Source: Granulicella aggregans
GTDB lineage: Bacteria > Acidobacteriota > Terriglobia > Terriglobales > Acidobacteriaceae
Length of the DNA: 64,000 nucleotides
NCBI RefSeq assembly: GCF_025685565.1
Contig: NZ_JAGSYE010000002.1
Span: forward strand, 1,116,001 to 1,180,000
Direction of reading: 5' to 3'
A model generated the notes under the pieces. It saw only the letters and a list, made by a program, of their open reading frames with translations. It was not told the DNA's origin and searched no databases. The position numbers were made by a program, and so were the translations under genes. Shown here piece after piece: positions 1 through 9,048 of the stretch; positions within the stretch are counted from its first letter, which is position 1, and each line of letters opens with the position of its first letter.

Positions 1-891
1 CAGGCAGTGCAATGGCAGGAGCGCCGATGGCTTCTGTTCCTCCTTCCGATCGCGCCATTCTTTCCCGGACTACTCGCCGACGGTACCTTATTGAGCGGCA
101 ATATAGCTTTCCTGTTGTATGCGGCAGTGCTATCGGCCGCAGTGTTGGGATGGCGAGGCAAGAGTTGGCTCCTTTTCTACGCGGTCGTACTTCTGGCCTC
201 TTTCTTCAAAGCGCCGTTGTTGAGCCTGGTGGCAATCGCACCTCTTTCAGCACACAGGCAGCGAGCTTGGACCATCATCACCGTTGCAGCCGGCATCGCC
301 CTATTTGCCGTCCAACCGTTGCTTTGGCCGAGCTTGTTTAAAAACTATCTTAAAGCCGTCGACCTCCAGTTCAGATTCAATGGTGACTTTGGCTGCAGTC
401 CTGCAGGACTCTTAAGCAGTCTTCTATTTAGTTATCATCTCTCATACTCCCCCTGGGCTTTCCTCTTCTATCTCGGCTATAGCATTCCTGTCCTCGTCAT
501 ACTCGTGTACTTATCCCGCTGCTACTTTGCGGGCGTCTTCTCGTTGGAGCAATGGATCCCGATGGTCATTGTGGGGGTCGTTCTTCTCAATCCTCGCCTC
601 ATCGAATACGACGTTGCGCCGCTGACGTTGCCGCTCGCATTGATCTCCTCACGGTCCTTGTCTCACTTCCAGGATCGGGCGCGACTCACCTGGATCTTCG
701 CCGGAGTGCTGGTCTCCATGAACTCTTTCGGCCTGTACAACTGGTCGACGCGCAAGGCCCTCGACGGGGCACTTCTCGTCGCGATCTTCGCAGCAGGCAG
801 TTGGAGCCTTTTTCATTTGAAAGAGGCTTCAGTAGCGATCAGAAGCGATTCCAAACGTATCTCGCGCAAGGAACAACCTATCCCTGCTTAG
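1..891 (+). CDS. Polytopic membrane protein, GT87/DUF2029-like, 5'-truncated
   Basis: The frame is open to the first base of the window, so this is the C-terminal part of a longer gene; the GTG at position 7 is only an internal codon. The roughly 294 visible residues are dominated by hydrophobic stretches (about eight candidate membrane helices) separated by short polar loops, ending in a charged cytoplasmic tail (RSDSKRISRKE). The segment NPRLIEYDVAPLTLPL near residue 200 resembles the late loop of mannosyltransferase-like GT87/DUF2029 proteins, which use lipid-linked sugar donors in envelope glycan assembly. The catalytic N-terminal loop would lie outside the window, so the function is a family-level inference only. 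Confidence 0.5.
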   Translation, partial: QAVQWQERRWLLFLLPIAPFFPGLLADGTLLSGNIAFLLYAAVLSAAVLGWRGKSWLLFYAVVLLASFFKAPLLSLVAIAPLSAHRQRAWTIITVAAGIALFAVQPLLWPSLFKNYLKAVDLQFRFNGDFGCSPAGLLSSLLFSYHLSYSPWAFLFYLGYSIPVLVILVYLSRCYFAGVFSLEQWIPMVIVGVVLLNPRLIEYDVAPLTLPLALISSRSLSHFQDRARLTWIFAGVLVSMNSFGLYNWSTRKALDGALLVAIFAAGSWSLFHLKEASVAIRSDSKRISRKEQPIPA

Positions 892-983
892 TAGTAAGTG
901 TCGGGTTGGAACCTTCAAAGACGCGGACTTTCATGTGGCGCCGTAGTAAGTAGCCTTTCGTCAAGGTCAGTCAAGGAGATGAT

Positions 984-1538
984 GTGCTCAAGTCGCTCGT
1001 ACTACTCATTTGTGCAGGAGTTACTACAGCTCCATATGTGTATTCTCAGGCTTCACCGACAGCGTCCCGGGTTGCCGACCTGCAAGCAGGAGGAACCTTC
1101 AACTTTGCGAGTCCTGACTATACACAAAAGACGTTCAAGGGCTTCGGCTTCTATTCCACACTTGATTTCAGAAACCATCTAGGCATTGAGGCGGAGTTTC
1201 ACCAGGTGAATGACCCCACTTCTTCAGAGGGCATTTATGAAAGAACTTATGAGATCGGTCCGCGCTATGTGATGCACTTTGGCCGCTTTTCCCCTTATGC
1301 CAAAGTTATGGTCGGGCGCGGATTATTCAGCTTCCCCCCGGCACCAAGTAATCCTACGGGCGGGGCAGAAGCGAATCTCGCTTACAACATGTGGGCCGGC
1401 GGCTTTGGCACAGACTACCGATTGCGGCGCTCCATCAATCTACGTGCGGACTATGAGTTCCAGCAATGGGGTAGCTTCCCGCCCCACGGCTTGACGCCGC
1501 GCGTACTGTCTATTGGCATTGCTTATTATTTCCACTAA
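984..1538 (+). CDS. Outer-membrane beta-barrel protein (OMP_b-brl type)
   Basis: A 184-residue exported protein. The GTG start at 984 is chosen because AAGGAG lies five bases upstream. A signal peptide (MLKSLVLLICAGVTTAPYVYSQA) is followed by alternating hydrophobic and polar strands rich in aromatic residues: FGFYSTLDFRNHLGIEAEF, YEIGPRYVMHFGRFSPYAKVMVG, MWAGGFGTDYRL, LRADYEFQQWG. The chain ends in the aromatic signature YYFH expected of a barrel that uses the BAM complex. The size fits an eight-stranded barrel of the OmpA/OMP_b-brl type found widely in Acidobacteria. No ligand or enzymatic role can be read from the sequence. Two strong hairpins follow the stop codon. Confidence 0.7.
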   Translation: MLKSLVLLICAGVTTAPYVYSQASPTASRVADLQAGGTFNFASPDYTQKTFKGFGFYSTLDFRNHLGIEAEFHQVNDPTSSEGIYERTYEIGPRYVMHFGRFSPYAKVMVGRGLFSFPPAPSNPTGGAEANLAYNMWAGGFGTDYRLRRSINLRADYEFQQWGSFPPHGLTPRVLSIGIAYYFH

Positions 1539-1570
1539 CCGCGACCTTTACGAGCGCGACATCATATTCA

Positions 1571-1605
1571 TAAGGCCAGATCGCGGTTACTGCGATCTGG
1601 CCTTA
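1571..1605 (+). terminator. Perfect 14-bp hairpin after the beta-barrel gene
   Basis: Bases 1571-1584 are the exact reverse complement of 1592-1605, with a seven-base loop. It lies 33 bases after the stop of the barrel gene. There is no long T tract on the plus strand, so it may act as a transcript-stabilising hairpin or a weak terminator. Confidence 0.6.
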
Positions 1606-1638
1606 ACTCAACCCCACTGAAACGGACTGTCAACGTGG

Positions 1639-1679
1639 CACAGGTTCTCCGGCCGCTTCAACCGGACGGAGAACCTGTG
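1639..1679. terminator. 13-bp hairpin between convergent genes
   Basis: Bases 1639-1651 pair perfectly with 1667-1679 around a GC-rich 15-base loop. It sits between the plus-strand barrel gene and the minus-strand Spy-like gene and could serve either direction. Confidence 0.55.
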
Positions 1680-1743
1680 GGCTTGTTGCAAAAATCGGCT
1701 CTGTACATCTGCTTTACCCGAATCAACTGGCGTTACAAAATAT

Positions 1744-2187
1744 CTAGCGCTGCGGAGGAGGTCCCCCGGGGCCGCCAAAGCCTCCGCCAGGCCCGTGGGT
1801 CATGATCTGAGCAAATTTCGTCTGTTGATCGGAGGTCAGAATTGCATAGAACTGTGCGTCAGCGAGCGAGCGTGCAAGCGTGCTCTGCCCACTAAGCTCG
1901 CCGAGCGATGCTGAGAGTTGAGTGATGGTGGCAGTGTTATCGGCTTTGACGGCGGTCTCGAGTGATTGTTGTGCGGTCAGTTCCGATGTATGTAGAGCAG
2001 CTTCGGCCGTCTCTTCGGTGGTAAATATCGTGACCGCCTGCTCTTGCTGTGTTGAAGACAGGCCGAGTAGGATCGCGTAGCGTTGGACCAATCTCTCGGC
2101 AATTTGCGCCGGAGTTGGGGAGTTCTGCGCATGAAGGATCGGTGCGACCGCCAGCGTTGCTGCGATCAATAGAGTCGTGCGTTTCAT
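1744..2187 (-). CDS. Spy/CpxP-like periplasmic protein
   Basis: A 147-residue exported helical protein. The N-terminus is a clear signal peptide cleaved near ILHAQ. The mature part begins SPTPAQIAERLVQRYAILLGL and continues through helices with a late LTSDQQTKFAQIM segment, which is the layout of the LTxxQ-containing Spy/CpxP family: small periplasmic chaperones or metal-stress sensors that fold as helical hairpins. The C-terminus is a low-complexity Gly/Pro tail (GGFGGPGGPPPQR). An AAGGAG lies just upstream of the start. A second Spy-like gene at 26472-26936 in this window is broken, so this copy may be the functional one. It stands alone between a beta-barrel gene and the repeat protein. 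Confidence 0.65.
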   Translation of the reverse strand: MKRTTLLIAATLAVAPILHAQNSPTPAQIAERLVQRYAILLGLSSTQQEQAVTIFTTEETAEAALHTSELTAQQSLETAVKADNTATITQLSASLGELSGQSTLARSLADAQFYAILTSDQQTKFAQIMTHGPGGGFGGPGGPPPQR

Positions 2188-2528
2188 AAGAATCTCCTTG
2201 GGGCTTGAATACAGGTTTCGCTCGCTGAAGTTGCGACAAACGCAACCTGTCTATCTAGACGTGGGGCCGGAGAGATCGGAGTACAAGCGAAAGATACGCT
2301 GAATCTGAGGTGTGCTTTACTCCACGCTCATGAAACTCAAAGAACATGGCAATCAAATTGCTACAGAAATTCCTGGAGATTCTTTGGCGCGCTTTATGTG
2401 CGTTACATTAGCTCCCGCCGCTCGTCTTGCGCGCTTCCCGCGCGTGAGAAGCGCTTTGCAGAACCTGCTGTTTACGTTCGCTTCAGCGTTCGCGCTGGGT
2501 CGCCCGACTAAATCCCAAGGAGCAAAGC
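2188..2528. other. Intergenic region between divergent genes
   Basis: This 341-base stretch separates the divergent Spy-like gene and the Ser-rich repeat gene. It presumably holds both promoters, but I see no convincing operator or RNA structure. A short plus-strand open frame at 2312-2608 overlaps the repeat gene and has no coding character. Confidence 0.4.
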
Positions 2529-3212
2529 ATGAGCATTTCAGGCATTTCGAACACCTACCTCTCGTCCTTGAGCGCCGAGCTACTCTCGTCCTCTACGTCT
2601 TCCTCTAGCACCGGCACTTCCACCAGCTCAACGAAAGATACCTTCACCAGCACACTCTCAGAACTCGAGTCGGCGATCAGCTCCGGGAACCTGAGTTCGG
2701 CAAAGGAGTATCTGACGCAGCTGGAGGCGGCCAATCCCCGCAGCTCCAACGGCACCGACCCAATCGGTACCTTCCTGACAAGTGTGGAGAGCGCATTGTC
2801 TTCGGGAGATATATCGTCTGCCCAGACAGCACTCAAGACCCTCCAGTCCGCACCTGCGCCGGGATCCTCTTCTCAGTCTGGAGGAAGCTTTGATTCGACT
2901 CTTTCCAGTCTGGAGTCTGCCATCGCTTCGGGGGACCTCACTTCCGCCGCAAAGTATCTTACGGCCCTTGAGAGCGACAGCCCACAGGGTACAAAGGATA
3001 GTTCTTCGACGAGTCAGACCACGAGCACGAGCATCACCGCAAACGGCACGAACGATCCCATCGGAACATTCCTCAAGAACGTGGAGTCGGCCATCTCAAC
3101 CGGAAGTCTCAGCGCTGCACAGTCGGCTCTGACCGCCTTCCAGGCGCAGCCCGCATTGGGATTGTTCTCTGGCGCGAGCACCACGGGAAGCACTCTTAGC
3201 CTCGTGGCCTGA
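2529..3212 (+). CDS. Ser/Thr-rich protein with four helical repeats in A-B-A-B order
   Basis: A 227-residue protein of unrecognised family. AAGGAG lies seven bases upstream of the ATG. There is no signal peptide and no cysteine. After a Ser/Thr-rich leader it contains four copies of a helix-turn-helix unit of the form LExAIxSGxLxxAxxYLxxLE, at about residues 39-68, 77-107, 120-149 and 176-206. Copies 1 and 3 resemble each other (TSTLSELESAI and DSTLSSLESAI), while copies 2 and 4 share the preface DPIGTFL and the core VESAL/VESAI, so a two-unit module appears to have been duplicated. Ser/Thr-rich linkers separate the units. The helical pairs recall TPR-like solenoids, but no function can be assigned. 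Confidence 0.75.
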   Translation: MSISGISNTYLSSLSAELLSSSTSSSSTGTSTSSTKDTFTSTLSELESAISSGNLSSAKEYLTQLEAANPRSSNGTDPIGTFLTSVESALSSGDISSAQTALKTLQSAPAPGSSSQSGGSFDSTLSSLESAIASGDLTSAAKYLTALESDSPQGTKDSSSTSQTTSTSITANGTNDPIGTFLKNVESAISTGSLSAAQSALTAFQAQPALGLFSGASTTGSTLSLVA

Positions 3213-3630
3213 GTACGGGGGCTAGCGATTGCTTAAGTTCGCGAATCAATGCTGACTCCGTGATCACTGGCCTATCCAATGTTTCGCCGCCCCCGGCAGC
3301 CTGTCCGTAGAAGCGGATGACATGATCATCCCGCAACTAAGTTCCAGGCTGCCGAGCGCGTTTCTTGTGACGAGAAGTAGGTTCTCAAGGATTACAACCG
3401 GAAACATTTTTTTTGATGCTCAACGATATCTGTTCTCAATAGGCTGGTCGACTCGACTCGGCGACGCGATGGCCCCTTAATCGCCGCACGTCCCGGTAGA
3501 CCGAAGACGCGATGGCTCCGCTCAATCTCCAGATACGCAACCGAACTAATCCGCTCTTGGATCGTCTTTCGTCTCCGGCCTATGGTGCATTCGACCGGAT
3601 GCTCATCAAGGCGAGGCGTAGCAGAAAGAG
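3213..3630. other. Intergenic region, no gene recognised
   Basis: About 420 bases between the repeat-protein gene and the terminator of the dioxygenase gene. A 71-codon open frame at 3512-3727 runs through the terminator hairpin and antisense into the next gene, so it is not credible. An inverted repeat of nine bases at 3294-3302 and 3346-3354 has a long loop and is weak. Confidence 0.4.
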
Positions 3631-3660
3631 GAAGTGCGGGCAGTTGTCTGCCCGCACTTC
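3631..3660 (-). terminator. Terminator hairpin downstream of the dioxygenase gene
   Basis: Bases 3631-3643 and 3648-3660 form a perfect 13-bp GC-rich stem closed by the tetraloop ttgt, 14 bases beyond the stop codon of the minus-strand gene. Confidence 0.7.
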
Positions 3661-3673
3661 TCCATTGGAGAAG

Positions 3674-5059
3674 CTAGCTGAGAGGCAGATAGACACTGAA
3701 GGATGCCGTGTATCCAGCGCTCGCTGACCCGCTCAAACTCAGGAGTGTTGTGCCGCCCTCCGCGGTGTATATGGAATCACCGGCATTTGTCACGGAGTTC
3801 CTACCTTCGCTGGAATATGGAGACACAGTGGTATCCAGCGTATCGACAAATGTCTGATCGAAGAACAGCTGGGCAGTGTTCGTGCTCCCGTCCGCTGACG
3901 AGTCATAGGTTGAACGAAAGCGGATATGGATGTGTGTGGTGCGGCCTGTGTACCAGCCTGGAAGGATCGTTGTGAAGGAAACCTTTCCAGTCGAATCGGT
4001 CAACTGATAACCTCGCAGCCAGCTCTGGCTGGTGTAGTCAGTGCCGTTGCCGTTGGTGGAACTCTGGATGCCAGAGTAGACCCCGGCAGCGTTGCAGTGC
4101 CAGATATCTACTTGGACATTCTGTAGCGCGGCGCAACTGTTCTTTGCGTCGTAGACGTAAAGTGTCAGAGAGAACGGCACTCCCGATTGTGTGTTGGTTC
4201 CAGCGATGTCAGAGAGGATGTCAGAGCGATCGTAGCCGGATGCACTATCGGTGACCCAATACGGTCCTTCCGTTACGGCAGCAATCGAGGTCCCGCATGA
4301 GGAGCTCGTGCTGCTGGTGACCGCAATTGAGACGGCGCTGGAAGTGCTGCCCGCATACGTACTGTCGCCCGCGTATACAGCCGTAATCGACTCCGTTCCT
4401 GCCGCGTTGAAGCTGGTGGTCAGTGTGGCATTCCCGGAACTGAGCGTCCCGGTGCCGATTGAGGTGGCCCCGTCGTAAAACGTCACTGTACCCGTAGCCG
4501 CTATAGGTGTCACCCGAGCCGTGAGCGTCACGGAGGTTCCGACCGTGGTGGCTGTTGTCGATGTGCTCAAAGCGATCGTCGTCACCGTCGTGCCGGCCGT
4601 TGTGGCCGCAACGGTGATCGTCAATGCACTCGACGTGCTGCTCGAATAGCTGCTGTCGCCCGTGTATTCAGCCGTTATCGTTGCCGTCTGCGCACTGCTG
4701 AAGCTGGTCGTCAATGTGGCGGTGCCGGAGCTCAGCGATACGCTGCCGAGCGATGTCGAACCATTGTAGAAAGTGACCGAACCGGTCGCGGCTGATGGAG
4801 CCACCATTGCCGTAAGAGTAATGCTGGTGCCTACTGTTGCGGAGGTTGTCGATGTCCCGAGCGATGTTGTCGTCGAGGCTTTCGTCGTGCCTATCGCGGT
4901 AGTGTTGCTTCCATTCCCGCAACCCGCAACAGTCGTCAATGCTCCGACTCCAAGAAATTTGAGTGCGGCTCGACGATCAAGAGGAGGGCACCAATCCTTC
5001 TCATCAGGCAGCCCGTCTGTCCGGTCAGCGACCAGCTTTAGTAAAAATTTATTTTTCAT
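3674..5059 (-). CDS. Tat-exported lipoprotein: Ig-like repeats plus intradiol dioxygenase domain
   Basis: A 461-residue protein when started at the ATG at 5059, which has AGGAG upstream; the longer open frame to 5305 adds an implausible polar leader. A twin-arginine signal (DRRAALKFLGVGALTTVAGC, Arg 29-30) ends in a lipobox with Cys47. Two consecutive Ig-like (Big_3_5 type) repeats follow at about 68-150 and 160-245, each with the pattern VTFYNG/VTFYDG and YTGDSSY/YAGDSTY. The C-terminal domain from about residue 263 is intradiol ring-cleavage dioxygenase-like. The likely Fe(III) ligands Tyr328, Tyr370, His376 and His378 (LPGWYTGRTTHIHI) are all present. This suggests an extracytoplasmic catechol- or lignin-fragment-cleaving enzyme on a stalk. 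The substrate is unknown. Confidence 0.75.
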   Translation of the reverse strand: MKNKFLLKLVADRTDGLPDEKDWCPPLDRRAALKFLGVGALTTVAGCGNGSNTTAIGTTKASTTTSLGTSTTSATVGTSITLTAMVAPSAATGSVTFYNGSTSLGSVSLSSGTATLTTSFSSAQTATITAEYTGDSSYSSSTSSALTITVAATTAGTTVTTIALSTSTTATTVGTSVTLTARVTPIAATGTVTFYDGATSIGTGTLSSGNATLTTSFNAAGTESITAVYAGDSTYAGSTSSAVSIAVTSSTSSSCGTSIAAVTEGPYWVTDSASGYDRSDILSDIAGTNTQSGVPFSLTLYVYDAKNSCAALQNVQVDIWHCNAAGVYSGIQSSTNGNGTDYTSQSWLRGYQLTDSTGKVSFTTILPGWYTGRTTHIHIRFRSTYDSSADGSTNTAQLFFDQTFVDTLDTTVSPYSSEGRNSVTNAGDSIYTAEGGTTLLSLSGSASAGYTASFSVYLPLS

Positions 5060-5502
5060 CGGGGAATCTCCTCGTAATAAATTCAACACTTTCCTCCTTC
5101 TGGTCTGATCTAAATTCTTCCTATGGGAACAGAGGCAAACCTTGGAAGCGATACCGCCAATTTGACGGCTATCTTCGAGGCCGAGGTTACATCTGAAAAT
5201 CGATTTTGCGTCTTCAGTAAAGGCAGCCCATCGATAGAGGTCCGCTCGCCGCAACAAAGACCAACCCTCTGTAGAAAGCGAGTGGGAGCTCCTCGCTGCG
5301 TTCACGCTTCAAAGCGCAATGGACCCGATACAAAAGGCCATGGAGCCACATCGATTGCAGGCAGGGGTCGGGAGATGTCAGATCGTAGATTCAACTCTGG
5401 GAGTATTTGGTTCATGGACGCAAAAATGGAGGTGCGTGGGACAGAAAGCGACTTTCGCCTTCCGTCTCACACACCTCCGCTGAAAGCCACTCAAGACTTC
5501 GC
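5060..5502. other. Intergenic region between two minus-strand genes
   Basis: About 440 bases between the TonB receptor stop and the dioxygenase start. It presumably contains the dioxygenase promoter. Open frames here are short and lack coding character; no repeat or structured RNA was recognised. Confidence 0.4.
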
Positions 5503-8500
5503 TTAGAACGACAGGCGTACGCCCAACTGGAGCGTGCGCGGGCCGACGCTCTTGGTGCCAGTGACCACGCCGAACGACGAATCATTCCTATTGGTATCCG
5601 GTGCGGCGTAAACCGGAGTGTTGGAGACGTTATAGCCCTCGGCACGGAACTGGAGGTTCGACTCGCGGTAGAGCGGAAAGGTCTTCTCGAGAGCCATATC
5701 CGCGTCGCGGGTAATGACATAGCGCTCGTTTGAGAGATAGCGCGGTGCGTTTCCGATGGTCGGGAAGATGTCCGCTACCGTGCCGTCAGCGTTATAGGTG
5801 CGCGAACTGGAATCGGTCACTGCATCCGTGTTGAACCACCTGTTGACCGAGCGCTTGCCCTGCTTTAGCGCCGCCATCGAAGTGATATTGGGCCGGGTCA
5901 CGGCGTAGTTGTAGCCCACATTATTTTGCGTCAGGTTCAGCGGCAAGCCATCGTTCAGACGAACGATAGTTTCCAACTTCCATCCTCCAAGGAACGCATC
6001 CGTCAGCGTCCCCATGTTGCTGGCGTACTTCTTGCCGTGACCGAAGGGAAGGTCCCAGCCGATGGTGCCAACAAACGCCTGAGGGATGTCATGCGCACTG
6101 ATGGAGCGATCCAGCTTGAGGTTGTAAACGTCACGGATGGCATCGCCAACTTCCCAATAGTTGTTCTCCGACGTATTGTCGAGCGCCTTCGACCACTGGT
6201 AGGTGATGAGTGCGTTCAATCCGAATGAGAAGTGCTGGTTGTACTTGACTGCGAGAGCGTTGAAGGTTGAGCTGGCACCCGGGGTATCAGCGAGCCGCTG
6301 CACGCTGGTGAACTGTGGATACTTGACCAGCGTCCTCCAGTACGGGATGGTTGCTCCCGAAAGATCACCACTGGTGATAACGCCGGCGAAAGGATTCGCG
6401 ACCGGGGTATTGAGCGCGTTCTCGCCCAGCGCCAGATAGTTCGAAGGAAGCTGGTTGAGGTCAGAGAACGAGCCGAGAAGCAGTTGCCGTCCCTGACTGC
6501 CGGAGTATCCAACTTCAATCACACCATTGGGACCGACCTGGTACTGCAAGTCCGCACTGTAAACCTGTGCGTACGGTGTCGGGTGTCTGCGCAGACCAGC
6601 ATGTACCTGCTGGCCGAGCAACGTTGAGAGGCCGAGGGTGTTGCCGGTCGGAGCGACAAGGCCATCGGGGAATGGATTGCTCACCACGTTGAGAGGCGTG
6701 ATTCCAGCGCCGCCGACGGTGGAATTCCAGGAGGTGTCGCTGGAGAAGCCATCGGAGCTTCTCGGTGCGTCACCGCTCTCGGCGTAGACGCTGGGGTTGA
6801 AGATACCGTATCCGGCACGCGCTACCAGCTTGTCCGTCAACTTATAGGCGAACGAGATGCGGGGATCGAAGTTCGTGTGTTGCGCGTCCCAGAGACCGCG
6901 GTTGCCGGAGGTAGCGAAGACCAGACCGCCGGTGAGCGGAAGTCCGGTGACCCCAGCGATCGGGCTTACGGCCGTAGGGTCGAAGTTATTAATACGGTTG
7001 AAGCGCTCAGTGCGGGCGTTCTGGATATCGTGACGGATACCGGCAGTAACAGTCAGGCGGTTTGTGGCGCGCCAGGTGTCCTGAACATACCAGCCAAAGT
7101 TCAACTGCTGCAGATCGAGCTTCGTCGTGTACGCGACGTCTCCGCTGTAGCCGGTACCAAGCAGCAGCGACGCGATCGAGTTACCGCTGTCCTGACCCTG
7201 GGTGACAGGCGTCGGACCGGCGGTCAATCCGCTGCCGAAGTTGAAGTTCGGTGAAGAGAGGCTAGCAGGATAGAGACGCTGAATCTCTCCCAGGAAGCCG
7301 AACTTCAAGCTGTGGCGCGAAAGCTCATGCGAGATGTTGAACTGCAGCCCGTCCGTCTCATGCGGTGTAACGTTGTCCGAGCTCAAACCGATCTGCTGAT
7401 AGTTGTCGATGTTGAACTCGGGATAGGCATTCGCCTGGAACATCGCTACGGTAGCTGCAGGCAAACCAAGCTCCGTCGCCGAGTGCCCGAAGCTGGACGA
7501 GTAGTCATTCTCCGTCCACTTGCCATAGCTGACGATCGAGTTGACCACCCACGAAGCTGAAGGCGTCCAGGTTTCGCCGAGGATGATCTCGTAACGGAAG
7601 TCGTTCTCACCGCCACCGCCCCAGCTATCACCCGGATTCTTGAAGAACGCGGCGGCGGAGTTCAACTGCCAGGCCTTGGTGATACGACCGAACATCGTGT
7701 TCTTCTGGTTAATGATGTAGTCGCCGCGGATGTCGAACTTGTCGTAGTTGGAGACGACCTTGGCCGTCGCCGCAAAGTTGTTGCCTCCGCCCACCTGGCC
7801 TGTGACGTTGGGCAGCGGATACAGTGCCGCAGCCGCGAGTCCAACCTTATCCAGCATTGAGGTCGGGATGATGTTATTCGCAAACTGCTGCCGCTCGCCG
7901 TTCACGACATTGAAGGGGTTGTAGATCTTGACCGGAGTTCCGTCCGCGTAGACGCTTTGCGAGAAGTCGCCAGTACGCTCAAGCGCCGTCGGAACGGTGT
8001 AGACCGCAGTTCCCGGCTGCCCCTGGCGAAGTCCCTCATACGCCCCGAAGATGAAGAGCTTGTTCTTCAGGATTGGTCCGCCGATGCTGCCGCCAAACTG
8101 GTTCCGCTGAAAGAGCGGGCGAGCGATGCCTTGGTTGTTGTTGTCCCAACTATTGGCGTCAAGGTGGTCGTTGCGAAAGTATTCAAAGGCAGAGCCATGA
8201 AGCTCGTTGGTTCCGCTCTTGGTCACGAGGCTGACCACGCCACCATCGGTGTGTGTGAACTCCGCGTCGTACGCTGTGCGCTGAATCTGGACTTCGAGGG
8301 TAGCGTCCTGGTTCGGGGTAGCAATCGCGCCGCCGAGGTCAGGCGCGACGATCGACGCACCGTCGACGAGGATCGACGAAGACTCGTCGCGGCCGCCGTT
8401 CATTGCGAAGCGGTTCTGGTTCTGGTCGGTCGTGTATGCACCCAGACCGGTACGTACGGCAACCACACCAGCCGTGCTGTGAACCAGATAAAGCGGATTG

Positions 8501-9048
8501 CGGTAGCTCGTAGGCAGATCTTCAATCTTCTGCGCGTCGAGCGTGACCTCGCGATTCGCCGTCTGCGTATCCAGCGAGACGTCGGAGGCGTTTACCTGGA
8601 CGCTGGTCGAAGACGCTCCAAGCTCCATCTTAGCGTTGAACTCAGCGCGCTGGCTTCCCTCGAGAGTGATGTTGCTCGTCACGAACGCCTTAAAGCCCTC
8701 TGCGGTGACGGACAGGCTGTACTGGCCGGGTGCCAATTGGCTTGCGGTGAATAGCCCGCTTGCATCAGACGTCAGAGTCCGAACTTCGCTGGTCCCCAGG
8801 TTCCGAATCTCGACCTTAGCGCCGGGGATCGCCGCGCCAGTCTGGTCGACCACAGTTCCGGTGATGGCGGCGGCAAACGTCTGCGCCTCCGCACGCTGAG
8901 TCATCAGCGGCGTGACAACCGGCAGACAGACGATCGGGGTAAGCGCGACGAGGATGGGCCACACCCGCCTTATATTTGTCCGCAGGAAGCTTTGCGAGGC
9001 AGACACGCTGAAAGCCGGTAGAGGGGAGCGTGAGTTGTTCTGATCCAT
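5503..9048 (-). CDS. TonB-dependent receptor, Oar-like, with carboxypeptidase-regulatory domain
   Basis: An 1181-residue outer-membrane receptor. The ATG at 9048 has AGGAG six bases upstream and begins MDQNNSRSPL; the longer frame to 9156 adds an unlikely leader. An extended N-terminus carries a hydrophobic export segment ending near QRAEAQ (about residue 56), followed by a CarboxypepD_reg domain starting ITGTVVDQTGAAIPGAKVEI, then a plug with the expected NRFAMNGGRDESSSILVDGA stretch, and a long beta-barrel ending in the C-terminal aromatic GVRLSF. This is the expanded acidobacterial Oar-like/SusC-related receptor class, usually tied to uptake of glycans or other large substrates. Nearby GH genes support a carbohydrate role, but the ligand cannot be read from the sequence. 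Confidence 0.9.
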   Translation of the reverse strand: MDQNNSRSPLPAFSVSASQSFLRTNIRRVWPILVALTPIVCLPVVTPLMTQRAEAQTFAAAITGTVVDQTGAAIPGAKVEIRNLGTSEVRTLTSDASGLFTASQLAPGQYSLSVTAEGFKAFVTSNITLEGSQRAEFNAKMELGASSTSVQVNASDVSLDTQTANREVTLDAQKIEDLPTSYRNPLYLVHSTAGVVAVRTGLGAYTTDQNQNRFAMNGGRDESSSILVDGASIVAPDLGGAIATPNQDATLEVQIQRTAYDAEFTHTDGGVVSLVTKSGTNELHGSAFEYFRNDHLDANSWDNNNQGIARPLFQRNQFGGSIGGPILKNKLFIFGAYEGLRQGQPGTAVYTVPTALERTGDFSQSVYADGTPVKIYNPFNVVNGERQQFANNIIPTSMLDKVGLAAAALYPLPNVTGQVGGGNNFAATAKVVSNYDKFDIRGDYIINQKNTMFGRITKAWQLNSAAAFFKNPGDSWGGGGENDFRYEIILGETWTPSASWVVNSIVSYGKWTENDYSSSFGHSATELGLPAATVAMFQANAYPEFNIDNYQQIGLSSDNVTPHETDGLQFNISHELSRHSLKFGFLGEIQRLYPASLSSPNFNFGSGLTAGPTPVTQGQDSGNSIASLLLGTGYSGDVAYTTKLDLQQLNFGWYVQDTWRATNRLTVTAGIRHDIQNARTERFNRINNFDPTAVSPIAGVTGLPLTGGLVFATSGNRGLWDAQHTNFDPRISFAYKLTDKLVARAGYGIFNPSVYAESGDAPRSSDGFSSDTSWNSTVGGAGITPLNVVSNPFPDGLVAPTGNTLGLSTLLGQQVHAGLRRHPTPYAQVYSADLQYQVGPNGVIEVGYSGSQGRQLLLGSFSDLNQLPSNYLALGENALNTPVANPFAGVITSGDLSGATIPYWRTLVKYPQFTSVQRLADTPGASSTFNALAVKYNQHFSFGLNALITYQWSKALDNTSENNYWEVGDAIRDVYNLKLDRSISAHDIPQAFVGTIGWDLPFGHGKKYASNMGTLTDAFLGGWKLETIVRLNDGLPLNLTQNNVGYNYAVTRPNITSMAALKQGKRSVNRWFNTDAVTDSSSRTYNADGTVADIFPTIGNAPRYLSNERYVITRDADMALEKTFPLYRESNLQFRAEGYNVSNTPVYAAPDTNRNDSSFGVVTGTKSVGPRTLQLGVRLSF

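Noticed and set aside
7957..8754. 265-codon plus-strand open frame inside the TonB receptor
   Set aside because: Antisense to conserved receptor sequence; composition is that of a shadow frame.
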